Positions 35,238 to 45,430 of a DNA stretch of 64,000 nucleotides are shown here, piece by piece. The notes under the pieces are model-generated. The model worked only from the letters and a program-made list of their open reading frames with translations, was not told the DNA's origin and did not search any database. Position 1 is the stretch's first letter, and each line of letters opens with the position of its first letter. The stretch comes from Posidonia oceanica. Its lineage: Eukaryota; Streptophyta; Magnoliopsida; Alismatales; Posidoniaceae. The stretch covers positions 41,798,001-41,862,000 of the forward strand of contig JAZBRS010000029.1 in NCBI GenBank assembly GCA_037176725.1, read 5' to 3'. The position numbers and the translations under genes are program-made.

Positions 35238-36262
35238 CGTCTGTTGGATTTGATGAAAACGAAAATGCGTCTGTTGACGTCTATTGGCATTTTCCCTGTG
35301 GGTGTCTTAAACAAACTACTTTGCAATTATTGAATTTCATTAATAGTGTAGATTACATCAAAAAAATCCCAACCCTCCTTCTCTACTCTTTCACTGTCTC
35401 TCACTCCCACGTGCCACCAAATATCTCTTGCTCTTCCCACCACTGTCGTCGCGTTGGTCCTCCCACCATTGTCGTCATGTCCCCACCTCTCCTACAGCCT
35501 CCTCCTCTTCCTCCTCCCACCACCACCGCCACCACCTCCCCACGTAGTGCCTCCTACTCTTCATTCCATTGCCGCTGTTGACCATCGGTCTCTCCAGTGT
35601 ACCACATGGCTCCTCCATCGTTGTCATCCTGGCCATGCCCCCACCTCCGTGCTCCTCCTCTTCCTTCCATCGTCGCCTCCTCAACTCTACCGACCACCCA
35701 TATATCATGTGGCCTCTCCTCATGTACCACAACACGGCTCTTCCTCCTCCCCCACAGCCTCCTCTTCCTCCCACCACTGTTGCCATTGCCTCCCAACGCA
35801 ATGCCTCTCCCTCCTCTTCCTTTTGCCTCCCCCTGCCTCCCGCTCCTCCTCTTCTTTCCACTACTGTCGTCGACCACTGATCTCTCCCGTATACTGCATG
35901 GCTCCTCCGTCACTGCTGTCATGGCCATGCCTCCACCTCCCTGATCCTCCTCTTTCTTCCGCCATCGCCTCCTCAACTTCACTGACCACCCATGTACCAC
36001 GTGACCTCCTCTCGTGTACCGCAGCGTAGCTCCTTCGTCGCTGCTACCCCTGGTCACGTCCCTCCCCACTACCGCTGTTGCCATCTTCCCACGATAGAAG
36101 AAGAGATTGGAAAGGAGGAATATCAAAAAGGGCACATGAACTCATCTAGACCATTAGTTGCATCCAATGGTTCCATTTCTCTCTCACTTAAGGTATCTAC
36201 AGGAACTTTTCCTGTAGGCGTCAACACGAAAAATGACCCGTTTGATGAAATTGTATTGTTGA
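35238..36262. mobile_element. Putative inverted-repeat element with C-rich tandem core
   Basis: The left end (35270-35310: GTTGACGTCTATTGGC, TTTTCCCTGTGGGTGTC) and the reverse complement of the right end (36190-36225: GTTGACGCCTACAGGAAAAG) form imperfect terminal repeats. Between them, 35390-36090 is CTCC/CCTCC-rich and contains two to three imperfect ~300-bp copies of a segment with CACATGGCTCCTCC and CATGCCCCCACCTCC. Pro-, Ser- and His-rich ORFs on both strands come from this composition. The superfamily is not assignable and no target duplication was found. Confidence 0.5.
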
Positions 36263-36556
36263 AAAGAAATATTGCTGAGAAAAAGGACTATTAAATAAAA
36301 TACGTTCACATGTATTAATTATGGCAATCAATTAGGCTATTTTTATAACATAAAGTTAAGGCCAGTAGTTTCACCGCAAGTAAGCAGCTGGGATGGATTC
36401 AAATGATTTCTAAACGTCACAGTATAGTAATCCGCCGATGCATAGAAAAATAGAAAATTAATTATACGAAGACAAAAATGGAAAAAGTTTTGTATACAAA
36501 AATTCCTACAAAATAAATTTCAAATATTAGATGATACATTTTTAAGGAGAGATGAT

Positions 36557-36854
36557 TGTTGGATTGTGAAGTCTGATTATGCTGAACTTCAGACTTACGA
36601 ATCCAACTATATAAAGATACATAAGAATACATGTGTAATTTCCTATGTATCTTGATGTCCTAGCTCTCTACTATATAAAGAGAGCAGTCCTTTGTAATAT
36701 ATATCACGAGAAACAGAAAGATAGAAACCTAGTACGGCCGTCGATGTAGGCTATTTACCGAACTACATAAATCCTTATTGTTCCTGTGTGTGTGATTGTT
36801 TTTTCTCTTTCTCGTTTCTCCTCTAGATCCTGTAGGAAGATCTAATTCCTAACA
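36557..36854 (+). mobile_element. Solo LTR, 298 bp, copia-like
   Basis: Starts TGTTGGATTGTG and ends ATTCCTAACA (inverted TGTT...AACA). It is flanked by a perfect 5-bp duplication ATGAT (36552-36556, 36855-36859). A TATA box CTATATAAAG lies near 36670. Size and TGTTGG...AACA ends are typical of plant Ty1/copia LTRs. No internal domain remains. Confidence 0.92.
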
Positions 36855-38728
36855 ATGATACCAGGTAATAATACGGTGGACTCCACCAATCATGAATACT
36901 TTGTTACTTTTTGTAAGAATTTGTGTAAAAAATCGTATATATGAACCGAACTCCAATAAAAAATGTGATGTGCAAAGAAAATCTAATCTTCTCGTTGGTG
37001 TTTCTAGATACCCTACCATAGGCTATTTTTTCACTTCATAATACATTTTTTTAACAAGCATTCATGTAAGCATGCAGAAACATCAATAAGCAAACAAAAG
37101 AAAATTAAGCCAAAATACAAGATATCTATCCTAGTCTAAGGTTTAAAATCAAACACACTAGCCTATTGAGATAAACTTTCTTTGTAAAGTCAAAACATCG
37201 ATTTTACTCAAATCGCACATGCATATAAAAAGGCACTACTCTTGGTGTATGATCATGCATTTTTCAAGGGTGAGTGGTTAAAGTCGAAATCTTAAATAGC
37301 ATACAAGGTACTTTTCCATTCACAAGATCATCACTTGAGTTAAAAATTAGTCTATGAGTGAGTGCTTTTCATTTCGTGAGAAAATTAATCTCCTAGTTCC
37401 TGATATTAGTGTTCCATTGAGATATTACTGAGTATTTGGTCCTTCAAAATGGAGAGTGAGTCTTTCTCACTTTGAAGAGTCTGATTAAATATTATTTTTA
37501 GACTATTTGCATGTCGGTACAAATGTTTTTCAGTATTTCATGTAAAACCTCCCTAGCTTGTAGTTAGAAGTTTTACTTCCCTTTTCTAAAGTATAAGTTG
37601 CAATGCCCCCTCAAATCATGGATAGAGGCCTGCTTACTTAAAAGCCAATGTGATTATTGACAATTCTTTCATAGTTTTATCGATTGGGCCATGTTTTTCC
37701 ATATTATTGTTGCTGTTCCATTTGAAATAGTTTAACATATAAAGTTTAATAAAAAGATAAGTATAAGTAGTCAATAGAGGTTGCTTGTCTAGACATGCAT
37801 ATTGTGGGTACATAACTGTAAACCATTACCTTTCCCTATCATACCTAACAATACCGCCCTTTCCTCTGATCTTTCATAGAACAAGTCTTAAGTGAGTCAA
37901 GCATGTAAGATAGGTGATTTTATAAGATTTTTCCTATTCCTTTTGCTTTCTAACCTGATTGACAACTCCATGTTTTTCTTTGTTTTATAGGTAAGACAAT
38001 TTCTCTAACTTCTTTATTTTGCAACGAAATAGGAGAGACTCGGTTTAAGAATTCGAGTCATGAGGGAGGAGGGGTCCGAACATCATTTCTACCTCCTCTT
38101 TTGCCATAGTGTGACAACCTGATTTTTATTTTATTTTTTCATCCCCTTTTTGCATGCTTCCACTCCTCCAAATTCCTAGTCTTTCTTTAGATGTAAAATA
38201 AGAAAAGTAAGAATGAGTAAAAAGTGGTATTAGTATTCTTATAATATTGTTATTTAGTTTGGAAGTGATTTTCTTTTAAAGGTAAATAAGTGTGTATAAT
38301 GAGATATTCTTGTTTGGATGAAAAGTGGAATGAGTATCAGAATAAGTGTTGAAATAAATGGAAAATATGTTGATTAATAATAATCAACTTGATTATTAAG
38401 ATATATATCTAATTTAAAGTATGTATACATCATATTATATATGTATTAATTTTTAAACAAAAAATAAACACACTATTTGCATACATACATCAGAATAACT
38501 TAACAGAATAATTTTATTCCACCCTTTCTACGGAATAGCTATTCTGAAATAAGTAAATCAGAATAGGAATTACTATTTCGAGTTTTTTCCGATTTTTAGA
38601 CAACCAAACGAAATAGTAATTCCTATTCTAGGTTTATTTCAGAACTTATTTTGAATCCAAATAGGGGTTATGTGTTTTCTAAAACTAGGTATAGGCACAT
38701 GCTAACGCATGTGTTTAAGTTTTTAAGG
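36855..38728. other. AT-rich intergenic DNA
   Basis: No coding similarity. TGTGACAACCTGATTTTT at about 38109 resembles a chromovirus LTR start, but no end or internal sequence follows. 38260-38660 contains AT-rich sequence with opposed GGAATAG/CTATTCC and TTTGGAT/ATCCAAA motifs, possibly an old MITE. Confidence 0.5.
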
Positions 38729-39207
38729 GTTCTTTGCATATATGTCTTTGGAAACAATCGAAATTGTAGATGTATCCTTGTGTTATAACAAATAACTAGT
38801 GTACCCTATATTCTTGATCCATTGTACACATACCCCTATAGTTATTTAAGAGATGCATTTTATATATTCAGCAATTAAGTCATAATAAAATAACTATTTT
38901 ACCCTTGATTTTAACATTTACAACTATGTTTGACCTTTTTATTTAACTATGTAATATTAATTGTTTATCACTTTTGTTGACTTATTCACCATTTTATCAT
39001 TTTGTCAACTTTTTTGTCTTGTTGAACTTTTCTACCAAGGGTAAAATTATTATTTAATTACTGAATACATGAAATATACTCCTTAGGTAACAGTAAGGTA
39101 TGTATGCTGACTGATCATGAATAAAAGGATACACTAGTTATTTGTTAAAACACAAAGGGTATATCTACAATTTCAATTGTTTTCAACAGTATATATGAAA
39201 AGAATCT
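38729..39207. mobile_element. Long inverted-repeat (foldback) MITE, ~480 bp
   Basis: The left arm from 38729 (TTCTTTGCATATATGTC, AATTGTAGATGTATCC, ATAACAAATAACTAGTGTA) pairs with the right arm read in reverse complement from 39207 (TTCTTTTCATATATACTG, AATTGTAGATATACCC, TTAACAAATAACTAGTGTA). Pairing continues for roughly 190-200 bases per arm, with AT-rich sequence between. Flanks are T- and A-rich (TTTTTAAGG and TTTTTTAAAGG), a possible 9-10-bp duplication, which would suit a Mutator-like MITE. No coding capacity. Confidence 0.8.
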
Positions 39208-39544
39208 ATTTTTTAAAGGTCCAATATACAAAAATGATCTCATATACCATGCAATAATAACTAAAAAGAAATAGGGATAAAGAGGTAATAATATAGTTGC
39301 AAGCCTATAATAAACATCAACATCTAGAACATTTCTAAATTATAAAATTAAATAAATGTTACTCACTCAATAAACTTTGGTAAAAATGTAAATGAGTTGT
39401 CAAAACATAATGTATGATTACATATTTTCTTTAGTTCTAAAGGTATCCTTTAGAAATACAAAAAAGAGAAAGACAAGTGATTAGCCCTTGTCAAAAACAC
39501 ACACGAATATGTCTTATTTCTTTTTGTAGATTCAAGAAAAGAAC
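39208..39544. other. AT-rich spacer
   Basis: No feature recognised between the foldback element and the truncated gypsy element. Confidence 0.5.
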
Positions 39545-40927
39545 AAATCAGGACCTCTTTGCTATTAACTGTCTTCCTTTTAGCCTTGAGCCCTAGTTTT
39601 GTAGCAACCTCCTTGGATATGAACAAATCGGTTCCCGGTGTCCACTAAGGCATTGAGCTTCTTCTCAACGATCTCTACATCTATATACATCATACCCCTG
39701 CTCAAAGACTTGGGATTTGATTGATCAATTGAGTCGTTATAATGCTCTAAGCATGATGGCGTCTCGATCTAGGGACTCCTTCTCTTCCATCATGGCTACA
39801 AGTTTAGATCTCTCCAAGCAGTCTCTTAACATGTGTGGCTCTCCACAAAAGTAACAATTGAGCTTTCCTTTGAGCTTTTCCCCACTCTTCTTTGAGATCT
39901 TGCTTTTTCCCTTGTCATGACTCTTGTAGGAGCGATCCTTATCTCCGCTACCTTTGCCATAGACTTTAGATTTTGATGGAGGCATCTTTCTCTTGAACTT
40001 CACCAATGTTTCTATTACTGTCATGGCTTGCTGAAGGGTCTGCACTCCTCGACACTTGAGTTCTTGTTGAGCCCATGGTTTCAACCCATCTATGAAGTTG
40101 AAGAGTGCATCTTTCTCTCCAAGATCTGGGATTTCTAATAACAAATATGAGAACTCCTTAGCATACTCTTGAATCTCACCTTGTTGGTAGAGATGGCATA
40201 GCCTCACTTGAGCTTCATTCTCTGCATACTGGGGATAAAATTATTGTTTGAATGCAACAACAAACTCCTTCATGATGTTGCTAGCCCCACTCTTGACATC
40301 TTCACACCTACGACACCACCATGTCAAGGCAACATCAACAAGGAACAATGAGGCAGTATGCACCTATACTCCTTTATCCACCATGCCCATGACCTCCAAG
40401 TAGCGTTCCATGCCCTAAAGAAAGTTATCTACCTCCTTGGCTAACCTTTTTCCTACAAAACCCTGCAGTTTTGGCACCTCCACCCTTGTTGAAGGTTGAG
40501 AGGCAATACCACCACTTCTAGGTATTACAATGAGCTTCTCTCTAAGCACACTCACCTCTTGCATCAAAGCTTCGATCATGCCCTCCAAGGTATCACTTCT
40601 CTTAGTGGCATGGTCCATGACCATGTTTAGTATGCCTTGCATCTCTCCTTGAATTTCCTCCTCCCATTCGTCGAGTGCTTCGATGTTCTCGACTGTAAGT
40701 TCTATCTTCTCCTTTACTTCGGCAACTACAAGCTCCAGCCTACCGACACGGGCCTCCATTGACATCAACATGTATTTGGAATTTGCCCTTTGATCGTTCT
40801 TTCTTGAGGTGCTATCCTCCTTCTTGACCTCGCTCTCATTTAGGTTGGTGTTGTCTAAACCGGATGCCATCTCGCTTCTTAGCCTTGAAACTCCACAGGT
40901 GTTGATTGAACCTTGCTTTGATACCAA
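39545..40927 (-). pseudogene. gag-protease fragment of the truncated gypsy element
   Basis: On the minus strand one frame runs from about 40927 to 39737, broken by stops near 40415 (Trp expected), 40363 (Gln expected) and 40236. The N-terminal ~120 residues are charged and helical, likely coiled coil (MEARVGRLELVVAEVKEK). VEVPKLQGFVGKRLAKEVDNF begins the capsid domain, then TWWCRRC, EFVVAFKQ and FNFIDGLKPWAQQELKCRGV. The zinc knuckle is CYFCGEPHMLRDC (~39850-39812). After a frame change, MMYIDVEIVEKKLNALVDTG carries the protease Asp-Thr-Gly; a further shift gives LFISKEVATKLGLKAKRK, then the sequence ends. This gag type occurs in plant gypsy elements and gag-only derivatives. Confidence 0.85.
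40915..40926 (-). promoter_or_regulatory. Primer-binding site, initiator tRNA-Met
   Basis: Minus strand reads TGGTATCAAAGC, two bases after the LTR end (40929). One base differs from the usual TGGTATCAGAGC. Confidence 0.9.
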
Positions 40928-40928
40928 T

Positions 40929-41357
40929 TGTCATGAGCACACTTGCTCAACTTGACCCGTGCTGCACTTGGCTAAGTATGTTTCCTGAAACTCAACCAAG
41001 TCAACCTACAATTACCAATGATAAGGCTTGGAAGAGGATGAAAGAACAAGGAATCTTTGGGAATGAGAAGAGGGATAAGAACTTGTGCTTGAAGACTATC
41101 ATTAATTCCTAGATTTCTCGATGCTCTACAAATGATGACCTCCACTCTATTTATAGAGGATGTCTCCAAGAATAGATGGTGGAGATCTTGCCAAATGGCA
41201 TGATCTAGACTCTTCTATACTCTATAATTATGTACAATATTCTAGAAGACTCTCTACACACTTCTATACATTTCTACATAGCTCTAGAAGCTTCCAGCCT
41301 TAACTAGAACCTCTTGGTCATGAAAGGCTTGAATATGTGTGTGTGAGTTTCGTGACA
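40929..41357 (-). mobile_element. 5' LTR of the truncated gypsy element, 429 bp
   Basis: Ends are TGTCA (40929) and TGACA (41357), an inverted terminal repeat. The minus-strand TATA box CTATAAATAG is near 41146. The base after the right end begins ATAGG. Confidence 0.85.
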
Positions 41358-42716
41358 ATAGGCTTTTACTAAGTGTTCCAACCCTCACAAAAAGTGATTT
41401 TTTTGACGAGCCCAATTATCATTAACATATTCCAGAGAGTCTAAGGGATCAATGGCCCAAGCCTCATCAAGAAAGGACTAAATTGATGGGTGGACCTACC
41501 AACAAAAGCCCACCCATCAGGAAATACAATTGGATAAAAAAGAGTTTTCTTCTTTAGCTAACGGTCGAAGTCGTCAGAAATTCTTCTTTTTTATTAAATA
41601 ATTTCAGTAACAAAAATTACATTCTAAACCATATTTTTAGGTGGATTATAAACCACACTAATAAAATTTAGGAATTCACAATAGTAGAATAGGCTTTTAC
41701 TGAGGACTCCAACCCTCACAAAAAGTAGCTTTTTTGACAAGTCCAACTGTCATAACATATTCCTAAGGGTCCAATGGTTTGATGACCCAAATCTCATAAG
41801 GAAATGGCTAAAGTGATGGGTGGATCCACCAATAAAAGCCCACTTGATAAAGAAATGCAAATGGGTTGAAAATGGACTTTTCTCTTCTTTAGCAAAAGGT
41901 TGAAGTAATCAGCAATTCTCCTTTCTTCTTAAATAATTTTATGTTACGTTTGGTACATTGGAATGAAAATATACTATAATAGAATGAATTCTAAAATGGA
42001 ATTTAAAATGAAATAGAATAGTTTTATTCTATTCTTATGTTTGGTATGTAATCAAAATACAGAGTGGAATTAATAGACAATTCCTTTCCACTGTTTGATA
42101 TATAAAAGCAAAATCGGAATGAAAATACAAAATCTATATATTAACAAAAATATCATGCCAACATGAAAAAAGTTTTTTTAAAAGAGTTTTTCTTTTCAAA
42201 CAAGTAACATAAAAAAGAACTTTTAAGGATTGGAATGGAGGCCGGAAAGGAATGGAGGCCACTTTTGTGGATATTCACTTTTAGCTAAAAGTGAATCCAA
42301 TTATAAGTGGATCCACTTTTTTTAAGAGTTTATAATCCACTTAGAAATTGTATTCTAAATCCTATTTATAAGTGAATTTTAAACCACACCAATAAAATTC
42401 AAGAATTTACAGCAGCAGAAGAGGATTCCAATCCTCAAGTGTCATTAACGTATAACTAAGGGTCCAATAGACTGACTACCCAAGTCTCGTAAGGTAAAGG
42501 CTAAATTGACAAGTGGACTCGCCACAAAAGCCCACTAGTTAGGAAATGCAATCGAATCCAAAAAGGACTTTCCTCTTCTTTGGTTGACGGTTGAAATTAT
42601 TAGCAGCTCCCTTTTTTATTAAATAATTTCAATAACAAAAACTACATTCTAAATCCTATTTTTAAGTAAATTATAAATGATACCAACAAAAATTCAGAAT
42701 TTACTGTGGCAATCTA
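41358..42716 (+). repeat. ~330-bp tandem repeat, three copies, middle copy interrupted
   Basis: Copies start near 41360, 41690 and 42420. Shared blocks: CTTTTACTGAGGACTCCAACC, TAAGGGTCCAATG, GGTGGATCCACCAATAAAAG-type sequence, TGGACTTTTCTCTTCTTTAG, TTAAATAATTTCAGTAAC and a GAATTTACAGCAG-type end. The second copy is interrupted at about 41942-42330 by AT-rich sequence with TTTGGTA and GGAATG motifs, possibly an old MITE. The first copy abuts the LTR of the truncated gypsy element. Confidence 0.85.
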
Positions 42717-43159
42717 AAAGTAAAAATATCCAATACAATTGAGTTTTGTCAAGCACAGAGTTCTTATGTACAAGCACATGAAACCATTATACATAAAAAA
42801 ATAACAGATATTCATCGAGTTTACATCAAGATTAAGAGAATATCAAATAATCAAGAACTTTAGCATCTAGTTTGTCCAATGAACTACAAGAACGATGATG
42901 AGCTTAGTGAGCTAGGTGACTTTGATTCTGCTCAACTCAACAATAGTGACTTAGTGAGCAATCATGACCAAAACATGAATCACTGTAGGTCAAGTATGTG
43001 TAAACTAGGCAGACAATATTAGTAGAACTAATTGAGACATGAATGGGAAGGACTCATCGATGAGTAGGATAAAGTAACACAAGTCAACTCATGTCTCTCA
43101 AAAAAAAAAAAACAGAACACAAGTCGGCTCATGTCTTACTTGTTATCACTCATGATCTA
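42717..43159. other. AT-rich spacer
   Basis: No feature recognised between the tandem repeat and the hAT element. Confidence 0.5.
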
Positions 43160-43167
43160 GTCATGAT

Positions 43168-44030
43168 TAGAGAGGTAAAATGGGTCGTCGGGCCGGTCCA
43201 AGCTCAGTACGGGCTCGGGCCAGACCGGACCCACCCCTTGGGCTAGACTGGGTCCGCTAAGTGGGCCCAGTCGATCGATTGGATTCGAGTCGAGTCGAGT
43301 CAAAAAAAATTAAAAAAAAAAAATTAAAAAACAGCAAATGAAATGAGCCGTTGCCAACGGCTCATTTGTGTAGCCGTTGCCAACGGCTATTTTCAAATTT
43401 TTTTTTTTCTTTTCTCTTCTCTTCTTTTTTCTTTTCTTCTTTTCTCTTCATTTTCCTATAAATATCCTATCATACCTTCATATTTTTTCATACAACTCAC
43501 TCTTCTTTTTTATTACAACACTTATCATTCTTCCACTCTCACAATTCTTCCACTCTCATAATTCTCCCAAGTGACCGTCTCCAAGGACTGGTATTGAAAG
43601 ACTGGTATGATGCAGTTGTTCGTATCCAAGAACTCAACTTAAACAGTGATACTGAAGACAACGATACAGCCTCAACTTCAAAGGGCACGGGAACCGAAAC
43701 GGACTCTACATATGATTAAGATGTAATTTTTTTAATATTTATGTAAAAAATTGTAAAGATGTAAAAATTTAAATATCTTATGTAATTTTCAAAATTTTAA
43801 TGTATATTAGATATCAATATTTAATAATAATAAAAGTTAATTTTTTTTTAAAAAAATGGACCGGCCCGATCCATGGCCCGACCCAGCCCGGTTCAACCAT
43901 GCGGCGTGGGCCGTGCTCAGCCCGACTCGGCCTGGTGACTCAAGCGGTCCGGTCCGGACCAAGTCCAACCGGACCTGAAAAAATTCGGACTAGGCTGGCC
44001 CAACCCGACCCGATCTGTTTTACAAGTCTA
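43168..44030 (+). mobile_element. Non-autonomous hAT transposon, 863 bp
   Basis: Terminal inverted repeats TAGAGAGGTAAAATGGGTCG (left) and TAGACTTGTAAAACAGATCG (right, reverse complement). A perfect 8-bp target duplication GTCATGAT lies at 43160-43167 and 44031-44038. Subterminal regions are rich in CGGGCC/GGCCCG motifs, as in many plant hAT elements. An internal pair of GCCGTTGCCAACGGCT palindromes lies at 43350-43391. It carries the last codons of a transposase gene and so looks like an internal deletion derivative. Confidence 0.93.
43570..43719 (+). pseudogene. hAT transposase C-terminal remnant
   Basis: A 49-codon frame ends at TAA 43717. It reads SDRLQGLVLKDWYDAVVRIQ followed by an acidic, Thr/Ser-rich tail. 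A Leu-rich turn followed by K-D-W and a short tail resembles the end of the hAT dimerisation domain. The rest of the transposase is absent; upstream is pyrimidine-rich sequence with a meaningless Phe/Leu/Ser-rich frame. Confidence 0.55.
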
Positions 44031-44038
44031 GTCATGAT

Positions 44039-45127
44039 GAGCATTCACGAGCAACAAAACCTTTTTCTTTGTTTTTCGACTCCGAGGCTGAGGTGGAAAT
44101 GCCACATAAGAGGGGGTATAAAGATAGACATAGATCTCATTTTCATTCTATTTTTTCTTGAATTAAATTTCACACAGTACACGGGAATTCAATTTTTTTA
44201 AACCTGGAACACCCACCACTGGATATAATACCATATAATCATATATGTCACACACATGCTCAACAATCTAATCGTTCTCACATCATATCAATAATCTAAT
44301 CCTTCTTATATTATAGACTATATATTCGACTAGTATACACTTATTTTTCGCATCATAGAAGAAGATTCTACCTTCTACGGTTACGTGACAAAATAAAGTA
44401 CTTGCTGTATGTCTACTCCAATCTAAGTCAACGACTCTCAGCTACACTAAAACCGAAAACGCATGGGTAAATTGCTATACATATATCTTTCAGTGGTGAA
44501 TACGCTCGTCACTGACTCAACAGTCAGCCACAAGTTACAACACACGTCGAGAGTCGTGGGCTTCAAGAGGATTTTTTTAATTATTTTAAAATATTTATGT
44601 AATTTATGATTAATGAACGTTACTTTATTTTAACACGATTATTATTTAACACAATTATTATTTGATTCAATACAATTGGAATCGATTGAACCTAGTTATC
44701 ATACATTTAATATTGATAATAGATTGTTAATAGCATATTATTATCCAATTGAATATAAATATATTTTATATATGTTTAAAAATATTGTATTATTAATAAT
44801 CAATCATAATTTTTTTAAAATATAAGAAACCTTAGTTGAAAAAAAGATAAATACGATAATACGATTAGTCTGATATAATACATACACGATATGATCTAAT
44901 TAAATGATCTAAATAGTACATCCAATAATGCAGTGGACATGAAGGAGAATGGATCATATTTCCATTCCCGTCTGTGTCCCCACATGCCTTTCAAATGCAA
45001 ATACGAATACAACCGCACAAGAGAGAGACAATGGAGAGAGCATATGATCCATGTGTAGTCAAGAAAACAAACAAAGGAATCGTCTTTTTCGATGTGCAGA
45101 TCACATGGCCCTCTAATGCCCTTCTCT
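44039..45127. other. AT-rich intergenic DNA
   Basis: No coding similarity or repeat boundaries recognised; strongly AT-rich near 44570-44940. Confidence 0.55.
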
Positions 45128-45430
45128 TGTAAGAAGATTGAAGAAGAAGAAACTGAAGATTACAGAAGAGAGGAAATGGAGGCAGAGTTCAGTTATCTAG
45201 CTTCTTCCTTATCATTCAAAAAGAAAGAGTATACAGGTATTTATACACTAGAGATGAGTCTAACTGATTCACCAGCTCAGCATCCACATGGCACATTCAA
45301 GGCCAATCAAACATAATCGAAATAACAACCTGAACTAATCACAACAACCTGAGCTAATCACTAAATTAACTGATATAACTCAAGTAATTAAGCTACAGCC
45401 GGATAACTGATAGGCATAGATCTTTCATCA
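45128..45430 (-). mobile_element. 3' LTR of the copia element
   Basis: 303 bp. On the minus strand it starts TGATGAAAGATC at 45430 and ends CTTCTTACA at 45128. The first three bases, TGA, also serve as the stop codon of the polyprotein. Confidence 0.95.

Larger units (their letters stand above)
39545..41357 (-). mobile_element. Truncated gypsy element: 5' LTR, primer site, gag and partial protease
   Basis: Minus-strand order: LTR (41357-40929), tRNA-Met primer site, gag, start of protease. Sequence beyond about 39545 is lost: no RT, integrase or 3' LTR was found leftwards. The matching target duplication is therefore also absent. Confidence 0.85.

Noticed and set aside
35454..36135. 191- and 193-codon Pro/His/Ser- and Gly/Arg/Glu-rich ORFs on opposite strands
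   Set aside because: Mirror images of a CCTCC-rich tandem repeat, no recognisable protein pattern.
38109..38180. LTR-like start TGTGACAACCTG
   Set aside because: No matching end, duplication or internal sequence; left as unconfirmed.
43343..43561. Phe/Leu-rich putative membrane peptide
   Set aside because: Pyrimidine-rich tract within the hAT element, before the transposase tail.
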